Below are positions 6,188 through 7,197 of a stretch of DNA of 7,197 bases, piece after piece. The notes beneath the pieces are model-generated. The model saw only the letters and a list, made by a program, of their open reading frames with translations, did no database searches and was not told the DNA's origin. This DNA comes from Candidatus Sericytochromatia bacterium (GTDB lineage: Bacteria > Cyanobacteriota > Sericytochromatia > UBA7694 > JACMQJ01): the NCBI GenBank assembly GCA_014377055.1, contig JACMQJ010000215.1, positions 1 through 7,197 of the forward strand. The letters run 5' to 3'. The position numbers were made by a program, and so were the translations under genes. The stretch's first letter is position 1. Every line of letters begins with the position of its first letter.

Positions 6188-6193
6188 TATAAT
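6188..6193 (+). promoter_or_regulatory. -10 box candidate for the second propeller lipoprotein
   Basis: A consensus TATAAT stands 35 bases before the ATG at 6229, predicting a leader of about 29 bases. The nearest -35-like hexamer (TTGGTA, 6162-6167) is 20 bases away, longer than ideal. An AGG (6218-6220) 8 bases before the ATG is a modest Shine-Dalgarno site. Confidence 0.4.
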
Positions 6194-6228
6194 AATTTAT
6201 ATGTATAAAGTAGGTTTAGGTTAAAATT

Positions 6229-7197
6229 ATGAGAAGCACAAATAAGAATTTAAGAGCTGGAATCACAATAATGATGTTAGTTGCTTCCATGAGCCTAACT
6301 TCATGTGGTAAAAGAGTTGGAACAACTGCAGTAGTTCCAACACCATCAGTAGCTCCACAAAGCTCTATACCTGTTGAAGACCTAAGTAATACTTATAATC
6401 AAACGACTAATATTGAAGCTGTAGCAAATGGTACACCTAATGCACAAATATCTTCTTTTAAAGTTGATCAAGCAACATTTAGTGCTTGGCAAGCAAAAGG
6501 AATTGCTGTTTCTGGAGGTACAATTTATGTTTCTGTAGCTGATACAAAAGGGCTTTTACAATATGGATCAGTCATAAAAATGGGCTCATCAGATGGTAAA
6601 AGTTGGAAAAATATTGGTACAGCATTTTTAGGCTTATCACATCCAATTAGTAAAACAGTTCAAGGTTTAGCTATTTCAGGAAATACTTTATTAGCAGTAG
6701 ATTCAGCTAAATCTTACATAATAGATGCTTCAAAAGCAAAAGTAACAGTTGTTAAAACAACAAGTGGTACAGATGTTGCAGCTGGTGGTAGTAGTGTTTT
6801 TATTGCAAATGGTTCAACAGTAAGTAAAACTGATTCTAGCCTTGCCTCATCAACACCAATCATAGGATTAACAGCTACTGGTGGTATTGGTGCCGATAAT
6901 CAAGGTAATGTCTATGCTGTAAGTGGAGTTACTATTAAAAAAGCTGACTTAACAAATCAAGTTCAAGATGTTGTGACAACTAATTTAGCCTCACCTATTG
7001 ATGTAGCTGTAGATAGTCGTAATGGGGATCTATACGTTCTTGATGGTACAATGATCAAAAGATTTACTTCAAGTGGTCAATTAAGTGTTTCATTTTCTAG
7101 CAGTGCAACAAAACCTGTAGCAATAACTGTTGATGAAGGTGGAGCTGTTTATGTAGCTGACCAAGGTAGCAGCAATAAAGATTCCCAGATTTTAAAA
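6229..7197 (+). CDS. second beta-propeller lipoprotein, 3' end beyond the window
   Basis: An open frame of 323 codons with no stop before the window edge. The signal peptide ends in LTSC (Cys26). A Ser/Pro/Thr linker (27-73) leads straight into propeller repeats (74-323). These align along their whole length with residues 157-407 of the minus-strand lipoprotein at 3145-4554, with close to half of positions identical by eye; shared runs include SFKVDQ, DGKSWK, LLAVD, KTDSS, GGIGAD and PIDVAVD. The carboxypeptidase-regulatory-like domain of the paralogue is absent. Six repeats are visible around 92, 147, 180, 219, 256 and 297, so the propeller is nearly complete and only a C-terminal tail is probably missing. 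Substrate and partners are unknown. The gene runs in the same direction as the phosphatase gene, 111 bases after it, with a promoter-like TATAAT between. Confidence 0.87.
   Translation, partial: MRSTNKNLRAGITIMMLVASMSLTSCGKRVGTTAVVPTPSVAPQSSIPVEDLSNTYNQTTNIEAVANGTPNAQISSFKVDQATFSAWQAKGIAVSGGTIYVSVADTKGLLQYGSVIKMGSSDGKSWKNIGTAFLGLSHPISKTVQGLAISGNTLLAVDSAKSYIIDASKAKVTVVKTTSGTDVAAGGSSVFIANGSTVSKTDSSLASSTPIIGLTATGGIGADNQGNVYAVSGVTIKKADLTNQVQDVVTTNLASPIDVAVDSRNGDLYVLDGTMIKRFTSSGQLSVSFSSSATKPVAITVDEGGAVYVADQGSSNKDSQILK

Overview
This is a 7.2 kb stretch of AT-rich bacterial DNA (roughly 30% G+C by eye) with compact genes, purine-rich Shine-Dalgarno sites (GGAG or AAGGA before several starts) and four separate genes for exported lipoproteins with signal-peptidase-II lipoboxes. 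The strong Shine-Dalgarno sites argue against Bacteroidota. Nothing in the window fixes the phylum, and I do not name one.

Layout. Positions 1-100 hold a probable rho-independent terminator pointing rightward, for a gene that lies to the left of the window. Positions 101-1776 (minus strand) are a two-gene sugar-phosphate operon: a PfkB-type kinase of the 1-phosphofructokinase family, followed 20 bases later by 6-phosphogluconolactonase. A divergent 206-base spacer separates it from a small plus-strand lipoprotein (1983-2297) built from 14-residue Ser/Pro/Asn-rich repeats. A cytosolic pentapeptide-repeat protein of the Qnr/McbG-like type (2343-2915) follows. A perfect 44-base palindrome flanked by A and T runs (3079-3122) serves as a two-way terminator between this gene and the converging gene to its right.

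The right half is a lipoprotein cluster. A 469-residue minus-strand lipoprotein (3145-4554) has a Pro/Asn linker, a carboxypeptidase-regulatory-like beta-sandwich, six NHL-like propeller repeats and a Thr/Asp tail. A 282-base divergent control region with two palindromes follows. Next is a 426-residue plus-strand lipoprotein with an App1-type (DUF2183) HAD phosphatase domain whose catalytic motifs are all present (4837-6117). Last is a second propeller lipoprotein (6229 to the window edge, 323 residues seen, stop not reached). It is a clear paralogue of the first but lacks the beta-sandwich domain.

How the genes may work together. The kinase and the lactonase feed glycolysis and the oxidative pentose phosphate pathway. 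The two propeller lipoproteins in opposite orientation around the exported phosphatase look like a duplicated cell-envelope locus, and a shared role there is inference. No RNA gene, insertion sequence, CRISPR array or phage gene is visible.
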